DNA from: Campylobacteraceae bacterium
GTDB taxonomy: Bacteria > Campylobacterota > Campylobacteria > Campylobacterales > Campylobacteraceae
NCBI GenBank assembly: GCA_900753405.1
Contig: CAADYZ010000013.1
Span: 92,673 to 156,672, forward strand
DNA: 64,000 nt
Direction: 5' to 3'
A program made the position numbers and the translations under genes. The notes below the pieces were generated by a model. That model was not told the origin of the DNA. It was given only the letters and a program-made list of their open reading frames with translations, and did no database searches. Shown in pieces: positions 44,614-54,452 of the stretch (positions within the stretch are counted from its first letter, which is position 1; each line of letters begins with the position of its first letter).

Positions 44614-45384
44614 TCAAAACGCCTCAATCGAACTCTCATCAAACTCATTTTGCGGCTCAACCTCCTCTTTTTTCGGCTTAACAAGCGGTTGCAAAACCTC
44701 GAATTTCGGGGCGACTTGGTTTAAAATTCGCTTTACCGCAAAGCGAAGTTTCCGCCCGTCAATCTTCCCGCTTTTGTCGCTGCAAACGCCCCAATAGTTG
44801 ATGACAAAAAGGTTGATCCCAGCCTCTTTTAAAACCTCTTTTTTCAGCTCGTCCAACTCTTTGTTTAGCTTTTTTTGCTCGTCCTCTTCACCAAAATGCC
44901 CTTTGTCGTGAAACTCAACGACAAAAAGTGGCAAACAGCCCTCGCCGCCCGCAACTAGAAAATCCACCGAAAGCCCGTAATACTTCTGTTTTGCAAGCTT
45001 TTTGTTTTGGTCTAAAACAAACTCGCTCATCGCAACTTGCGGGGCGATGATCACCTCGCATTTTTGCAAGTCCGAGTTCAAAAACGCCTTGTAAATCAAC
45101 ATCTCAGACTCGTTCAAAAACGCCCGCGGTTTGATTTGCGAAGGCAGGTTTTTTGCTTCCAACTCATTCAAGTCGTTATTCACCGTCACGCTCGACCCCA
45201 TATCATACCCCGCGCCGCCAACCTCGTAAGACGAGGCGACTTGCGAGTGAAACTCCCGCCAGCCTCGTTGCGTTGGTGAGAGTTTCTTTTTTTGATTTTC
45301 CACCGCCTCTTTGCTCCGCCAAAGCAACACAGCAAGCGTCACTAGCGAAACAAACAGGGAAAATAAAATCACATAACTTGACAT
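44614..45384 (-). CDS. membrane-anchored DUF2726-like protein
   Basis: The 256-residue protein has one N-terminal membrane helix (about 4-22), a polar linker, and a cytoplasmic domain in which LNESEMLIYKAFLNSDLQKCEVIIAPQVAMSEFVLDQ and SVDFLVAGG...LFVVEFHDKGHF fit the DUF2726 pattern. That family has a restriction-endonuclease-like fold, and D plus E-x-H residues could form a nuclease site; this is not shown. It lies between ftsH and pssA in the same orientation. A RAATTY element (44594-44611) follows its stop. Confidence 0.65.
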   Translation of the reverse strand: MSSYVILFSLFVSLVTLAVLLWRSKEAVENQKKKLSPTQRGWREFHSQVASSYEVGGAGYDMGSSVTVNNDLNELEAKNLPSQIKPRAFLNESEMLIYKAFLNSDLQKCEVIIAPQVAMSEFVLDQNKKLAKQKYYGLSVDFLVAGGEGCLPLFVVEFHDKGHFGEEDEQKKLNKELDELKKEVLKEAGINLFVINYWGVCSDKSGKIDGRKLRFAVKRILNQVAPKFEVLQPLVKPKKEEVEPQNEFDESSIEAF

Positions 45385-45414
45385 TAACTACACTAATCCT
45401 CAAATATCTGCCAC

Positions 45415-45444
45415 AAATTTGTCAAATTCGAATTTGACAAATTT
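45415..45444. terminator. perfect 30-bp RAATTY palindrome downstream of ftsH
   Basis: A perfect 30-bp palindrome centred on TTCGAA, 25 nt after the ftsH stop. It is built from two copies of the inner half TTGTCAAATTCGAA. As a hairpin it could reduce read-through into the DUF2726 gene. Confidence 0.7.
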
Positions 45445-45469
45445 CGCGGCTTTTTGACTTGCGGCGTGG

Positions 45470-47335
45470 CTACTCGTGAGTAACCAAACGGCTTGGCAAG
45501 CCCTTTTCCTCTTCAAAATCAGCGATAATCTTGCGGATCACCTCGCCCTCAACAGTCTCATCCTCAAAAAGTTTTGCAACCATATTCTCAATCGCCCCGT
45601 TGTAGGTTTTAAGCGAATTTTTCACCTCAGCGTATCGTTCGTTGAGATAGTTTTTGACGAAATTGTCGATGTCGCGTGCCGTCTCGTCACTGTAATCCTT
45701 CACGCTCTGCCCGCCGCCCAAAAAGAGGTTTGTCTCTTTTGAGAGCACCATCAACCCCGCAACTTCGCTCATCCCATACCTGCCGATCATCGCTTTGATG
45801 ATGTCGGTTGCGCGCTCTAAGTCGTTGCTCGCACCAGTGCTGATCTCGCCGATGAAAACCTCCTCTGCTGCGCGCCCTGCAAGCAAACAATCCACCTGTG
45901 CGATCAACTCGTGCTTTTGGTAGTAACTCTTGTCGTCCTCAGGCGAGTGAAGCGTGTAACCACCAGCAAATCCACGCGGGACGATGGTGACTTTTGTAAC
46001 CTTCATCGACCCTTTTGTGATCTCAGCGATGAGCGCGTGTCCGCTCTCGTGGTAGGCGGTGATGTTCTTCTCTTTTTGGCTGATGCGTTTGCTCTTTTTG
46101 GCAAGTCCGATTGTCGCGCGCTCAACCGCTTCAAGCAGGTCGCTTTGCTCGATCACGCTCTTTGCGTTTCGCCCCGCAAGCAACGCCGCTTCGTTGATGA
46201 TGTTTGCAAGGTCAGCCCCCGCAAGCCCAACGGTGATTTTAGCGATCTCCTCTAAATCCACATTCGGCGAGAGTTTGACATTTTTGATATGCACTTGCAA
46301 GATCTCCAAACGCCCACGAAAATCGGGTCGATCCACAACCACTTGTCTATCAAACCGCCCCGGACGCAAAAGCGCCGCGTCAAGCACTTCTGGGCGGTTG
46401 GTCGCCGCTAGAACGATCACAGGCGCTTTGTCACTCGCAAAGCCGTCCATCTCCGCTAAAAGCGCGTTGATCGTCTGCTCACGCTCATCATTTCCGCCGA
46501 TCATCCCGCCCGCAGCACGACTCTTGCCAATAGCGTCAATCTCGTCTATGAACACAATCGCAGGCGCCTCTTTCTTCGCCGTCTCAAACAGCTCTCGCAC
46601 GCGACTTGCGCCCACGCCCACGAACATTTCGATGAAACTCGAACCACTCATAGAAAAAAACGGCACATCCGCCTCGCCCGCAACCGCCTTTGCCAAAAGC
46701 GTCTTGCCCGTCCCCGGAGGTCCGACTAGAAGCACGCCTTTTGGGATCTTCGCGCCAAGGGCGATGTAACGCTCAGGAGTGCGCAAGAAATCGACAATCT
46801 CCTTAACCTCTTCTTTCGCCTCCTCAACGCCAGCGACATCGCTAAATTTGATCGTTGGTTTCTCGCTGTTGATGAGGTTTTTATTTGCTCCCGAGCCAAA
46901 AAATCCACCCATTTTCTTTGTCATTCTGTTTGAGAGGAAGATCCAAATCGCAAAAAAGACCAAAATCGGCAAAATCCAGCCTAAAATGTCGGTGAAAAAA
47001 TTGCCCTCGCGGTAGGCTGTGTAAGGCACTTTTTTCTCTTCAAGCAGCGGCACAAGAGTCGTGTCGCCAAGCACCTTTTGCACGACAATCTTCTGCCCGT
47101 CTGCTGTTGTGCCGCTCACGCTCACTTGCCCGATGCCAACTTCGACAAGCCTGCCGCTTTGGACTAGCTCCTTAAACTGCGAGTAACTCACGCTATTTTG
47201 GCTAGAAACGCTCGGTAGATATTTACTCGCGAAAAACAAAATCAACGCTAAAACCAAAAAACTCAAAATAGGATTTTTGTTAAACCAGTTGCCATTTTGG
47301 TTGTTGTTTTGGTTTTTGTCATCTCGTCTATCCAT
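45470..47335 (-). CDS. ftsH: ATP-dependent zinc metalloprotease FtsH
   Basis: FtsH is the membrane AAA+ protease that degrades misfolded membrane proteins and regulators. The 621-residue protein has two N-terminal membrane helices (about 24-40 and 113-132) around a periplasmic domain, Walker A GPPGTGKT near residue 208, Walker [12 protein letters not shown], the second region of homology [13 protein letters not shown] and the zinc motif HESGH near 432. ATG 47335 follows AAAAAGGGAAG. It heads the leftward run ending in pssA and leuA. Confidence 0.97.
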   Translation of the reverse strand: MDRRDDKNQNNNQNGNWFNKNPILSFLVLALILFFASKYLPSVSSQNSVSYSQFKELVQSGRLVEVGIGQVSVSGTTADGQKIVVQKVLGDTTLVPLLEEKKVPYTAYREGNFFTDILGWILPILVFFAIWIFLSNRMTKKMGGFFGSGANKNLINSEKPTIKFSDVAGVEEAKEEVKEIVDFLRTPERYIALGAKIPKGVLLVGPPGTGKTLLAKAVAGEADVPFFSMSGSSFIEMFVGVGASRVRELFETAKKEAPAIVFIDEIDAIGKSRAAGGMIGGNDEREQTINALLAEMDGFASDKAPVIVLAATNRPEVLDAALLRPGRFDRQVVVDRPDFRGRLEILQVHIKNVKLSPNVDLEEIAKITVGLAGADLANIINEAALLAGRNAKSVIEQSDLLEAVERATIGLAKKSKRISQKEKNITAYHESGHALIAEITKGSMKVTKVTIVPRGFAGGYTLHSPEDDKSYYQKHELIAQVDCLLAGRAAEEVFIGEISTGASNDLERATDIIKAMIGRYGMSEVAGLMVLSKETNLFLGGGQSVKDYSDETARDIDNFVKNYLNERYAEVKNSLKTYNGAIENMVAKLFEDETVEGEVIRKIIADFEEEKGLPSRLVTHE

Positions 47336-47484
47336 CCACTTCCCTTTTTAAAAAAAATTTTGCGATTTTAACCAAACGAGCCTTTAAATTCTTTTAAATT
47401 GCCCTTTTTACGCCGCGTTTAACGGCGGTTTAAATTTGATTTTAAGTTGTTTTTGGCTAGATTTTTAATTTTCAAAGGATGAGG

Positions 47485-47853
47485 ATGATTTTGGAGATGA
47501 TGCGGGCAAAAATTCACCGCGCAAGAGTAACGGACGCAAACTTAAATTATGTCGGGTCGATCACACTTGGGCGCGAATTGTTAAAGGCTAGCGGGCTTTT
47601 GGAGTTTGAAAAGGTTGATATCGTAAATGTCAATAACGGCGAGAGGTTTTCTACTTACATCATCGCAGGCGACAAAACGGGCGAAGTCTGCCTCAACGGG
47701 GCGGCGGCAAGGAAGGTTGCGGTTGGGGATGTAGTCATCATCATCTCTTACGCCCAAGTCGAAGCGCGCCAAGCGCAATCGTGGCAACCTCGCATCGTCC
47801 AAGTCGGCGAGAAGAACGAAATTTTAAGCGTAACAGGAGGCGAAAATGTTTGA
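47485..47853 (+). CDS. panD: aspartate 1-decarboxylase
   Basis: PanD makes beta-alanine for pantothenate and CoA. It is a self-cleaving pyruvoyl enzyme, and the cleavage site G24-S25 (NYVGSITL) falls at its canonical number with the start at ATG 47485, which has AAAGG upstream. K9 and H11 of AKIHRA, Y22 and [16 protein letters not shown] are also conserved. Length 122 residues. The end overlaps ybaB by 8 nt. panB and panC are not nearby. Confidence 0.95.
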   Translation: MILEMMRAKIHRARVTDANLNYVGSITLGRELLKASGLLEFEKVDIVNVNNGERFSTYIIAGDKTGEVCLNGAAARKVAVGDVVIIISYAQVEARQAQSWQPRIVQVGEKNEILSVTGGENV

Positions 47854-48166
47854 TGACAAGATGTTTGGTGGGATGGATTTTTCAAAGATGGGCGACTTGA
47901 TCTCGCAGGCTCAAAAGAAGGTAGAAGAGTTTCAAAATGACCTCACAAACAAGAAATTCGAAGCCACAAGCGGCGGCGGGATGGTGAGCGTGGTTGTTAA
48001 TGGAGCGGACGAGTTGGTGGATGTGAAGATTGACGATGAGCTTTTGGGCGACAAAGAGAGCTTGCAAATTCTGCTCATCTCAGCGGTAAATGACGCGCTA
48101 AACAAGGCAAAAGAGGAGAAAAAGTCGGCTGCTTTTGGTGCGTTTGGGAATATGTTCGCAAAGTAG
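47846..48166 (+). CDS. YbaB/EbfC nucleoid-associated protein
   Basis: This 106-residue protein matches the YbaB/EbfC family of small dimeric DNA-binding nucleoid proteins: [19 protein letters not shown] helix, then [29 protein letters not shown] and a second helix. It often lies beside recR or dnaX elsewhere, but here it is between panD and hisH. ATG 47846 follows AGGAGG inside panD. Confidence 0.92.
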   Translation: MFDDKMFGGMDFSKMGDLISQAQKKVEEFQNDLTNKKFEATSGGGMVSVVVNGADELVDVKIDDELLGDKESLQILLISAVNDALNKAKEEKKSAAFGAFGNMFAK

Positions 48167-48185
48167 TCAAATTCGGTTTTTGCAA
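48167..48185 (-). repeat. RAATTY element between ybaB and hisH
   Basis: TCAAATTCGGTTTTTGCAA fills the 27-nt gap and begins at the ybaB stop codon. Confidence 0.8.
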
Positions 48186-48193
48186 GGCTAATT

Positions 48194-48832
48194 ATGCAAG
48201 AGAAAATCGCGATCATCGACTACGGAGCGGGCAACCTGCGAAGTGTGCTAAACTCGCTTGAATTTTGCGGCTACTGCGGCGAAGTGGTAAGAGAGCCAAG
48301 CAAACTTGCGGAGTTTGACAAAGCCATTTTGCCCGGCGTTGGGGCGTTTGGCGAGGCGATGGCAAAGCTCAACGGACTGAATTTCACCCGCGCCATCCTC
48401 GACTTTGCCGCACAAAACAAGCCGCTTCTTGGAATTTGCCTTGGGATGCAGCTTTTGTTTGAGAGCAGCTTTGAGTTTGGAAAAACTAGCGGACTTGGGC
48501 TGCTTGAAGGCGAAGTTGTGGCGTTTAAAAGCGGCGAGTTTAAAGACGAATTTGGCAGAAAAATTGAGCTGAAAATTCCGCACACGGGTTGGAATGCGTG
48601 CGAGTTTAAAAAACTAACACCAGTAAATGATGGGCTAAAACAGAGCGAATTTCTCTACTTTGTCCATAGCTTCCACGCCGTTTGCGACAAAAGTCTCGCA
48701 CTTTGTACAACAAATTACGGCTATGAGTTTGTTAGCGGCGTGCAACAAGCCAACATTTTTGGCTTCCAGCCGCACCCCGAAAAAAGCGGGCGAGTCGGGC
48801 TTGAAATTCTGCGAAATTTCTGCAAAATTTAA
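48194..48832 (+). CDS. hisH: imidazole glycerol phosphate synthase, glutaminase subunit
   Basis: HisH hydrolyses glutamine and channels ammonia to HisF in histidine synthesis. The 212-residue class I amidotransferase has the nucleophile loop GICLGMQLLF (Cys near residue 81) and the catalytic His-Glu pair in FQPHPEKSG near the C-terminus; IDYGAGNLRSV opens it. hisF and the other his genes are not adjacent. The start at 48194 lacks a strong ribosome site, probably because the preceding RAATTY element fills the gap. Confidence 0.94.
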   Translation: MQEKIAIIDYGAGNLRSVLNSLEFCGYCGEVVREPSKLAEFDKAILPGVGAFGEAMAKLNGLNFTRAILDFAAQNKPLLGICLGMQLLFESSFEFGKTSGLGLLEGEVVAFKSGEFKDEFGRKIELKIPHTGWNACEFKKLTPVNDGLKQSEFLYFVHSFHAVCDKSLALCTTNYGYEFVSGVQQANIFGFQPHPEKSGRVGLEILRNFCKI

Positions 48833-48840
48833 GGAGTGAT

Positions 48841-49806
48841 ATGAGAACTTTAACTGGACTTCAACCCTCAGGGGCGTTGCATATTGGTAATTATTTTGGC
48901 TCGTTACAGCAGATGTTAGCCGCACAAGAGACGCAAGAGAGCTTCATATTCATCGCAAATTACCACGCGATGACAAGCCTCAGTGATGGGGCAAAACTGC
49001 GGCAAAACACACTGGATGCAGCGGCGGCGTTTCTAGCACTTGGCATCGACCCAAACAAGAGCGTTTTTTGGGCGCAGAGTGATGTCAGCGAGGTGCTTGA
49101 AGTGTATTGGATTTTGAGTCAATTCACGCCGATGGGGCTTTTGGAGCGCGCCCACGCCTATAAGGATAAGCTCGCCAAAGGCGCAAGTGCGAGCCACGGG
49201 CTGTTTAGCTACCCGGTGCTTATGGCGGCGGACATTTTGCTCTACAACGCGCAAAGTGTGCCAGTTGGCAAAGACCAAATTCAGCATGTGGAGATCGCTC
49301 GTGACATCGCCTTGAAATTCAACGCCGCTTACGGCGAGGTTTTCACCCTTCCGCAGGCAAAAGTCGAAGAGAATTTAACGACAATCCCGGGCACGGACGG
49401 CGCAAAAATGAGTAAAAGTTACGGCAACACGATCGACATTTTCGCCTCGTCAAAACAGCTTAAAAAACAATGCAACGCCATCGTCAGCGACTCAACGCCG
49501 CTTGAAGAGCCAAAGCAGTGGCAAAACTGCAACATTTTTGCTCTCGCAAAGCTCTTTTTAAACGAGGCGGGGCAGGAGGAGTTAAAGGCGCGTTACGAGC
49601 GAGGCGGCGAAGGACACGGACACTTCAAGGCTTATCTTTGCGGGTTGATAGACGAATTTTTCGCCCCTGCAAGAGAGAAGTTTGCCTACTTTCAAACCCA
49701 TCCTGACGAGGTTTTGCAAATTCTCGAATTTGGCGCGGCAAAGGCAAGAACGGCGGCAAAAGAGACGCTTGAAAAGGTCCGCGCTGCTGCTGGAATTTTA
49801 AGGTAA
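48841..49806 (+). CDS. trpS: tryptophanyl-tRNA synthetase
   Basis: TrpRS charges tRNA-Trp. The 321-residue class I enzyme has TGLQPSGALHIGNYFGS with the HIGH-type motif HIGN (residues 15-18) and GAKMSKSYGN as KMSKS near residue 193. Length is typical. ATG 48841 follows AAGGAG, 8 nt after hisH. Confidence 0.97.
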   Translation: MRTLTGLQPSGALHIGNYFGSLQQMLAAQETQESFIFIANYHAMTSLSDGAKLRQNTLDAAAAFLALGIDPNKSVFWAQSDVSEVLEVYWILSQFTPMGLLERAHAYKDKLAKGASASHGLFSYPVLMAADILLYNAQSVPVGKDQIQHVEIARDIALKFNAAYGEVFTLPQAKVEENLTTIPGTDGAKMSKSYGNTIDIFASSKQLKKQCNAIVSDSTPLEEPKQWQNCNIFALAKLFLNEAGQEELKARYERGGEGHGHFKAYLCGLIDEFFAPAREKFAYFQTHPDEVLQILEFGAAKARTAAKETLEKVRAAAGILR

Positions 49807-50109
49807 GTTGCCAAGAGGTTATTTGAAAAGAGGTTAAACCGCGTGGTTGGAATTTGAAAAAACGGCGGTTGTTTGCGCGGCGTTAAGTCGCGTGGCTAAA
49901 TCCAAGCAACTTAATCGCTTAACCTCACATAAACTGCAATTTAACCAGCTTTGACAACCTCAGCCTCTGCTTTTACAGCTCTGCTAATCACAAAGACTTC
50001 CAACCAACTCCTACACAACTTCTGCCGAACAAAAAAAACAAAAGAAACTAAAATCCTCTCAAAATGAATTTAAATGAAGTGATTTAAAGGAAAGGTTGCA
50101 GCAAGATGC
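49807..50109. other. gene-poor stretch with a possible gene remnant
   Basis: No intact gene. On the minus strand a frame ending at a TAA at 49941-49943 reads RQKLCRSWLEVFVISRAV then KAEAEVVKAG with coding-like composition but no start codon before an upstream stop near 50066, so it may be the tail of a lost gene. No RAATTY element is visible here. Confidence 0.35.
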
Positions 50110-50217
50110 TTGTCGTTTAACACGGCGCAAGTAGTCGCAGCAAAAGAGCACGGCGAGGCACAAACAGCGCAGATCCGCACAGGCAAAGACACCCCAAACA
50201 TCGACCTAAGGAGTTAA
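50110..50217 (+). CDS. possible 35-residue ORF or gene fragment
   Basis: TTG start, product beginning LSFNTAQVVAAKEHGEAQ and ending DTPNIDLRS. Composition is coding-like, but the TTG has no ribosome site in good position. A nearby ATG at 50106 is in another frame and stops at once, which suggests a small frameshift. It overlaps the end of the minus-strand gene at 50206. Function unknown. Confidence 0.35.
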   Translation: MSFNTAQVVAAKEHGEAQTAQIRTGKDTPNIDLRS

Positions 50218-50403
50218 TTGAATGTATGGCAATTTGTCAATGTCTTTGCGCGTGAGTTTATTGTCATTTTTCGGTGCGTTTTGTGAGGGTGATGTGCCTG
50301 AAAATAAACCACACACGCGGATGCACGCTCTCAAAAATAAAAGCACCGCAAACAAAAAAACTTGCCACGCGGCAATGATTAGGAAAATATCAACAATATC
50401 CAT
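50206..50403 (-). CDS. small single-pass membrane protein, unknown
   Basis: A 65-residue protein beginning MDIVDIFLIIAAWQVFLFAV: one hydrophobic helix at about residues 4-31, then a polar tail rich in Asn and Lys (NAPKNDNKLTRKDIDKLPYI). ATG 50403 follows GGAGGGGG, a strong ribosome site, which supports a real gene. I do not recognise it. It stands alone and points away from the next small ORF at 50454. Confidence 0.6.
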   Translation of the reverse strand: MDIVDIFLIIAAWQVFLFAVLLFLRACIRVCGLFSGTSPSQNAPKNDNKLTRKDIDKLPYIQLTP

Positions 50404-50453
50404 AACCCCCTCCTTTTTGGCGGAGTTTAGCATATTTTTATTAAAGGATTTTT

Positions 50454-50558
50454 ATGACAGACAACACACAACGACTTTTTAAAAACGAAAACGGCGACTT
50501 AGAAGCTCACCGCTTTTTAGAATTTGACTTCCTAGTTTTGGATTTGAGCCTAAAATGA
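50454..50558 (+). CDS. possible 34-residue ORF
   Basis: ATG 50454 follows AAAGGA at good spacing. The product begins MTDNTQRLFKNENGDLEAHR and ends FLVLDLSLK. It may be a small protein or the preserved N-terminus of a truncated gene. The rest of the gap up to 50919 holds a long dispersed repeat and no gene. Confidence 0.4.
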   Translation: MTDNTQRLFKNENGDLEAHRFLEFDFLVLDLSLK

Positions 50559-50617
50559 GGATTAAAATTGTAAAAAATACTTCACCTACACTTTTGCTAA
50601 CCGCAAAACCAAAACCT

Positions 50618-50812
50618 AAATTGTCAAAACTAAATTTGATTTTTGTAGGTTTAAATTTTTGGAGATTTTTGCAATTTACTTTTTTCTTTAAAGGGGAACA
50701 AGGGGGGGCTTAAATTGCGAAGTCGCTCCCGCAAATCCGCCTTTAAAAGAAACACCCAATCCCCCGACAACGCTTTCAAGGTTGCGTAAAAACTATCGTT
50801 TTTACGATTGAT
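50618..50812. repeat. long dispersed repeat, copy A
   Basis: About 195 bp homologous to 62769-62960. Shared blocks are a forward RAATTY-type element with TTTTTGTAG (50621-50648), CGCTCCCGCAAATCCGCC, CAATCCCCCGACAAC, TTCAAGGTTGCGTAAAAA and a hairpin CGTAAAAAC...GTTTTTACG. A G7 run lies at 50702-50708. On the minus strand a short frame reads NLESVVGGLGVSFKGG, but indels break the frame in copy B, so it is conserved as DNA or RNA, not as protein. Confidence 0.75.
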
Positions 50813-50919
50813 TTAATAATTTTACAAAAACCAAATTTGGTGGCTTGCGAGTTTGGCAAACCAAAAAAAACCACCAAACCCAAAAACCCCACAAACCACC
50901 AGCCCAAACAAACTGCCGC

Positions 50920-51432
50920 TCACTTGCCCGCTAAAAGGGCAATTTTCTCGCGCGTCAAGCGGTAAGTCGTCCATTCGTCCATCGCCTTTGCCCCAAGCGA
51001 GAGGTAGAAGTCGATGCTAGGTTGATTCCAATCAAGGCAACTCCACTCGATCCGCCCAAGCTGCCTCTGTGTCGCCTCTGTCGCAAGAGCTTTAAACAAC
51101 GCCTTGCCAAAGCCACGCCCGCGAAATTCGGGCAGCACAAAGAGATCTTCAAGGTAGATTCCGCCGCGTCCGACAAAGGTCGAAAAGTTGTAAAAATACA
51201 ATGCAAAACCGACAATCCTCTCGCCCTCGCGCCCCGCAAGTCCGCCCTCGCCACAAGAGGCGGGTAGCGTAGCGAGCAAGACACGGGCGATCTTGTTTTC
51301 AAACAACCACTCGTTTAGCAACTCCTCAGTCGTAACAACATCCCCGCTCATCTTCTCATACTCCGCCAAAGCTTTGATGAGCGACAAAACCGCGCCCAAA
51401 TCCTCAACCTCTGCGTATCGCAACTTCAACAT
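50920..51432 (-). CDS. GNAT acetyltransferase, diamine/thialysine acetyltransferase-like
   Basis: The 170-residue GNAT enzyme has the acetyl-CoA loop VLPEFRGRGFGKALF (motif A, near residue 110) and WSCLDWNQPSIDFYLSLGAKAMDEWTTYRL, as in spermidine/spermine and thialysine N-acetyltransferases. The acceptor is unknown. Between RVLLAT and IVGFALYFYN it has an extra glycine-rich loop (PASCGEGGLAGREGER) encoded by a GC-rich partly palindromic stretch. ATG 51432 follows GGAG in the pyrF stop region, so it is co-translated with pyrF. Confidence 0.85.
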   Translation of the reverse strand: MLKLRYAEVEDLGAVLSLIKALAEYEKMSGDVVTTEELLNEWLFENKIARVLLATLPASCGEGGLAGREGERIVGFALYFYNFSTFVGRGGIYLEDLFVLPEFRGRGFGKALFKALATEATQRQLGRIEWSCLDWNQPSIDFYLSLGAKAMDEWTTYRLTREKIALLAGK

Positions 51433-51434
51433 CC

Positions 51435-52163
51435 TCACTCCTTAATCACGCTTAAAATCTTCTGCGTCACTTCGCGTGGGTTTTGGGCTTTGTAAATCGG
51501 TCTGCCGATGACGATGAAGTCGCTTTTCTCTCTCAGAGCGTCTTGCAGCGTTGCGACCCTTTTTTGATCGTCCGCCGCCTCGCCAAACGGGCGGATTCCG
51601 GGCGTCAAAGTCAAAAACTCGCGCACCTTTTGCCCCTCGCCGCCTACGACTTCTCCGCCTAAAACCTCAGCTGCTGCTGCCTTTAACGCCACGCTCTCAA
51701 AAACGCTTGACACGATGCCGTCAAGCCCTGCTGCGGCGGCGGTTTTAGCAAATTTCACCACGCTTTCTTGCAGCGGTGCGTTGTAAATCTGCCTAAAACT
51801 CTCTTGGCTAAAACTCGTCAATGCACTAATCGCCATCACAAGCGGTCGCTCACGCCGCCCAGACAACCGCCGCATCACCTCGCCCATCGCCTCAGCACCG
51901 CAACTTGCGTGGATGCTAAGCATATCCACCCCCAAATCCGCCGCCACCTCAGCAGCGTCCGCGGTTGTGTTTGGGATGTCGTAAAGTTTTAAGTCCAAGA
52001 AAATCTTAAAGCCCATTTTTTGCAGCTTAGCGACAAATTCGTTTCCGTCTCGAAGGTAGCTTCTAAGCCCTACTTTTAGCCACAAGTCAAGCCCCAAGAG
52101 CTGCTCAACCAACCTTAAATTTTCCTCTTTTGAGGGAAGGTCAAGTGCCACACAAAGTTTCAT
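51435..52163 (-). CDS. pyrF: orotidine 5'-phosphate decarboxylase
   Basis: PyrF makes UMP, the last step of de novo pyrimidine synthesis. The 242-residue TIM barrel has [10 protein letters not shown], the catalytic [10 protein letters not shown] near residue 60 (Lys and Asp) and the phosphate-binding [11 protein letters not shown] 52163 follows GGAG; a GTG is 6 nt upstream. It lies 9 nt from pheT. Confidence 0.94.
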   Translation of the reverse strand: MKLCVALDLPSKEENLRLVEQLLGLDLWLKVGLRSYLRDGNEFVAKLQKMGFKIFLDLKLYDIPNTTADAAEVAADLGVDMLSIHASCGAEAMGEVMRRLSGRRERPLVMAISALTSFSQESFRQIYNAPLQESVVKFAKTAAAAGLDGIVSSVFESVALKAAAAEVLGGEVVGGEGQKVREFLTLTPGIRPFGEAADDQKRVATLQDALREKSDFIVIGRPIYKAQNPREVTQKILSVIKE

Positions 52164-52172
52164 TTTCACTCC

Positions 52173-54452
52173 TTAGCGAAGTTTTGCGCCGATCGCAGCG
52201 AGAGAAGCGAGGATCTCCTCAACCGCCGCATTCACCTCATCATCCGTCAAAGTCACCTCCATTTTCACAAATTCAAGGCGGATCGTCAAGCTCTTTTCGC
52301 CCTCCAACGCAAAGTCGTCAATCAACCCAAAACTGCGTAAAATCTCCGGTTTCGCAAGCGCCTCTTTCACCTCCTCGTAACGCACTTGGTTTGCCACCAC
52401 AACACTGATGTCGCGCGTCACAGATGGGAATTTTGAGTAGGCTTGCGCCACTTTTTTCGCAAAACTAAGCTTGTCAAAGTCGATCTCACAGACATAAGTT
52501 TTGCCCAACTCTCGCTGCTGTGCGACCCCAACATCCAGCCTGCCTAAAAAGCCCACTTCAACGCCATTTTGCACCAAAACGCCGCTCTCAAACGGGCTTA
52601 AAAACGGCTTAGTCGCCGTGTTTTTCAACTCGAATTTGCCGATGATATTTTGCACTTTGCTCGCAAATTCAAAAAGGCTAAACTCGCTCGTTTTTGTCCC
52701 GTTTGCAAGGCTGACTTCGCTCTTTGCCCCTGTTGCGACAAACGAAATTCGGCTGCTTTGCGCGCCATTTTCGTCAAAAACTTCGCCGTATTCAAACAAC
52801 CAAATTCGCTTTTGGCGGTTTTTGACATTCCTCTCTGCTGAGCGCAAAAGATGGTTTAAAAGTGTCGGTTTTAACGCGTCAAGTTCGCTGCTAATTGGGT
52901 TTGAGATGGCGATTTTGCAGGGCGTGAAGCCGAGTTTTTCAAGGTCGATAGACGAGTCAAAAGCGTAATGCACGCACTCAAAAAAGCCCTCCGCCGCCGC
53001 GCGGTGACGCAAAGTTTTGGCGTTTTGGTATTTCACAAAAGACGGCGTTTGGCGGTTCGCCTCCGCAAGCACGAGCGGGCGAGCGGCGATGTTGTCGATG
53101 CCGACAAAACGCACGACCTCTTCGGCGATGTCGGCGGTGTTTGCGATGTCGCCTCTGTGAGGCGGGACAAGCACCTTAAACGACTCGCCATTTTGCTCGA
53201 CTTTAAACTCCAAATTTAGCAAAATTTCCGCCACTTTTGCAGAGTCAGTCTTCGCGCCGACAAGCGCGTTGATCTCGCTAATCGTAAAGCTAACTTCGCG
53301 TTGAGAGTAATTTTCGTAATTCGCCTCGCCGCAGACGGCAACTTCGTCAAAATTTCGCACCAAACTTGCCAAAATGACGGCAAAATTTGGCTCGCTGCCG
53401 CGTGCCGTGCGGTAAGAAAGCTCCTTGTTTGCCGCCGCTTTTAGCTCCTTGTTTTTTGCCAGCGCGTTTGCTACAACCTCAGGCTTTGTGAAGCTCAAAA
53501 TTAGTAGATTTTGCGCCTCTAATTTACCTACATCAAGCCCCAAAACAGGCGTTCCACCAGCCACAACCGCGCGCGTCAAACCCTCTTCTTGCTCCTCAAA
53601 ATTCGGCATTTGCGAGTCGCTTAAAGCACAAATGGCGGTGTTCGTTTCAAGCAAAATGTAGGTTAGCAAATTTTGCAACGCACACTCCAAAAAAGAGGCG
53701 CAAGTCGCCGTGCGAAGCGTGGTTTTGAGCGTTGGTTTTGGGTTTTTGGCGCGCGCTAAAATCAAATTTGATTTTGACAAAATTTTTGGCGCGTCAAATT
53801 TGACCTCAAAACGAGCGTTTTTGCCACTAGTTGCGTCAAATTCGGCAAAACTAAGCCCAGTTTTTTGCACCGCGTTTAGACTCAGCTTTTTGCCAAACGC
53901 CGCCGCTAAGTCACGCGCAACACCAAAAACACCCAAGCAATCCGCCCGATTTGGCGTCACTCCAAGCTCGATGACATCGTCTTTGAAAAACTCCATCTCA
54001 CGCAACTCGCTCCCCAAAACAAGCTCGCCGACACTCTCGTCTAAAAGCATAATCCCGTCATTCGTCTTCGCTAGCCCAAGCTCAGTTGAAGAGCAGATCA
54101 TCCCGTTGCTCTCCACGCCGCGAAGCTTGCTTTTTGCGATGACCAGTCCGTTTGGCATCACCGTGCCAACAGTCGCAACGGCGACAAACTGCCCCGCAGC
54201 GACATTTACCGCGCCACAGACGATCTGCTCCACGCCGCGCGCGCCCAAATCCACCTCGCAGACATTAAGATGGTCGCTGTTTTCGTGCGCTCTCACGCTT
54301 TTGACAAAACCCACGACAACGCCCTTTGGCAGGCAAAACGCTCTCACGCCATCCACCTCCAAGCCGATCTCATTTAACTTAACACAAAGTGCTTCTGTGC
54401 TAACCTCACGCAAATCCACAAATTCATTTAACCAATTTTTAGTAACTATCAT
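52173..54452 (-). CDS. pheT: phenylalanyl-tRNA synthetase beta subunit
   Basis: PheT pairs with PheS in the heterotetrameric PheRS and carries the tRNA-binding EMAP-like domain ([11 protein letters not shown], near 60-160), the B3/B4 editing region, B5 ([20 protein letters not shown]) and the C-terminal anticodon-binding domain. The 759-residue length is slightly short. Residues near 225-260 ([21 protein letters not shown]) look like an insertion, and the DNA there is a RAATTY element (53762-53780). The start overlaps pheS by 4 nt. Confidence 0.95.
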   Translation of the reverse strand: MIVTKNWLNEFVDLREVSTEALCVKLNEIGLEVDGVRAFCLPKGVVVGFVKSVRAHENSDHLNVCEVDLGARGVEQIVCGAVNVAAGQFVAVATVGTVMPNGLVIAKSKLRGVESNGMICSSTELGLAKTNDGIMLLDESVGELVLGSELREMEFFKDDVIELGVTPNRADCLGVFGVARDLAAAFGKKLSLNAVQKTGLSFAEFDATSGKNARFEVKFDAPKILSKSNLILARAKNPKPTLKTTLRTATCASFLECALQNLLTYILLETNTAICALSDSQMPNFEEQEEGLTRAVVAGGTPVLGLDVGKLEAQNLLILSFTKPEVVANALAKNKELKAAANKELSYRTARGSEPNFAVILASLVRNFDEVAVCGEANYENYSQREVSFTISEINALVGAKTDSAKVAEILLNLEFKVEQNGESFKVLVPPHRGDIANTADIAEEVVRFVGIDNIAARPLVLAEANRQTPSFVKYQNAKTLRHRAAAEGFFECVHYAFDSSIDLEKLGFTPCKIAISNPISSELDALKPTLLNHLLRSAERNVKNRQKRIWLFEYGEVFDENGAQSSRISFVATGAKSEVSLANGTKTSEFSLFEFASKVQNIIGKFELKNTATKPFLSPFESGVLVQNGVEVGFLGRLDVGVAQQRELGKTYVCEIDFDKLSFAKKVAQAYSKFPSVTRDISVVVANQVRYEEVKEALAKPEILRSFGLIDDFALEGEKSLTIRLEFVKMEVTLTDDEVNAAVEEILASLAAIGAKLR
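53762..53780 (-). repeat. RAATTY element inside pheT
   Basis: TCAAATTTGATTTTGACAA is identical to the proA copy and is likewise read as [10 protein letters not shown]. Confidence 0.85.

Noticed and set aside
50702..50708. G7 homopolymer as a phase-variation tract
   Set aside because: It is short, lies outside a convincing gene and has no partner frame; kept only as part of the long repeat.
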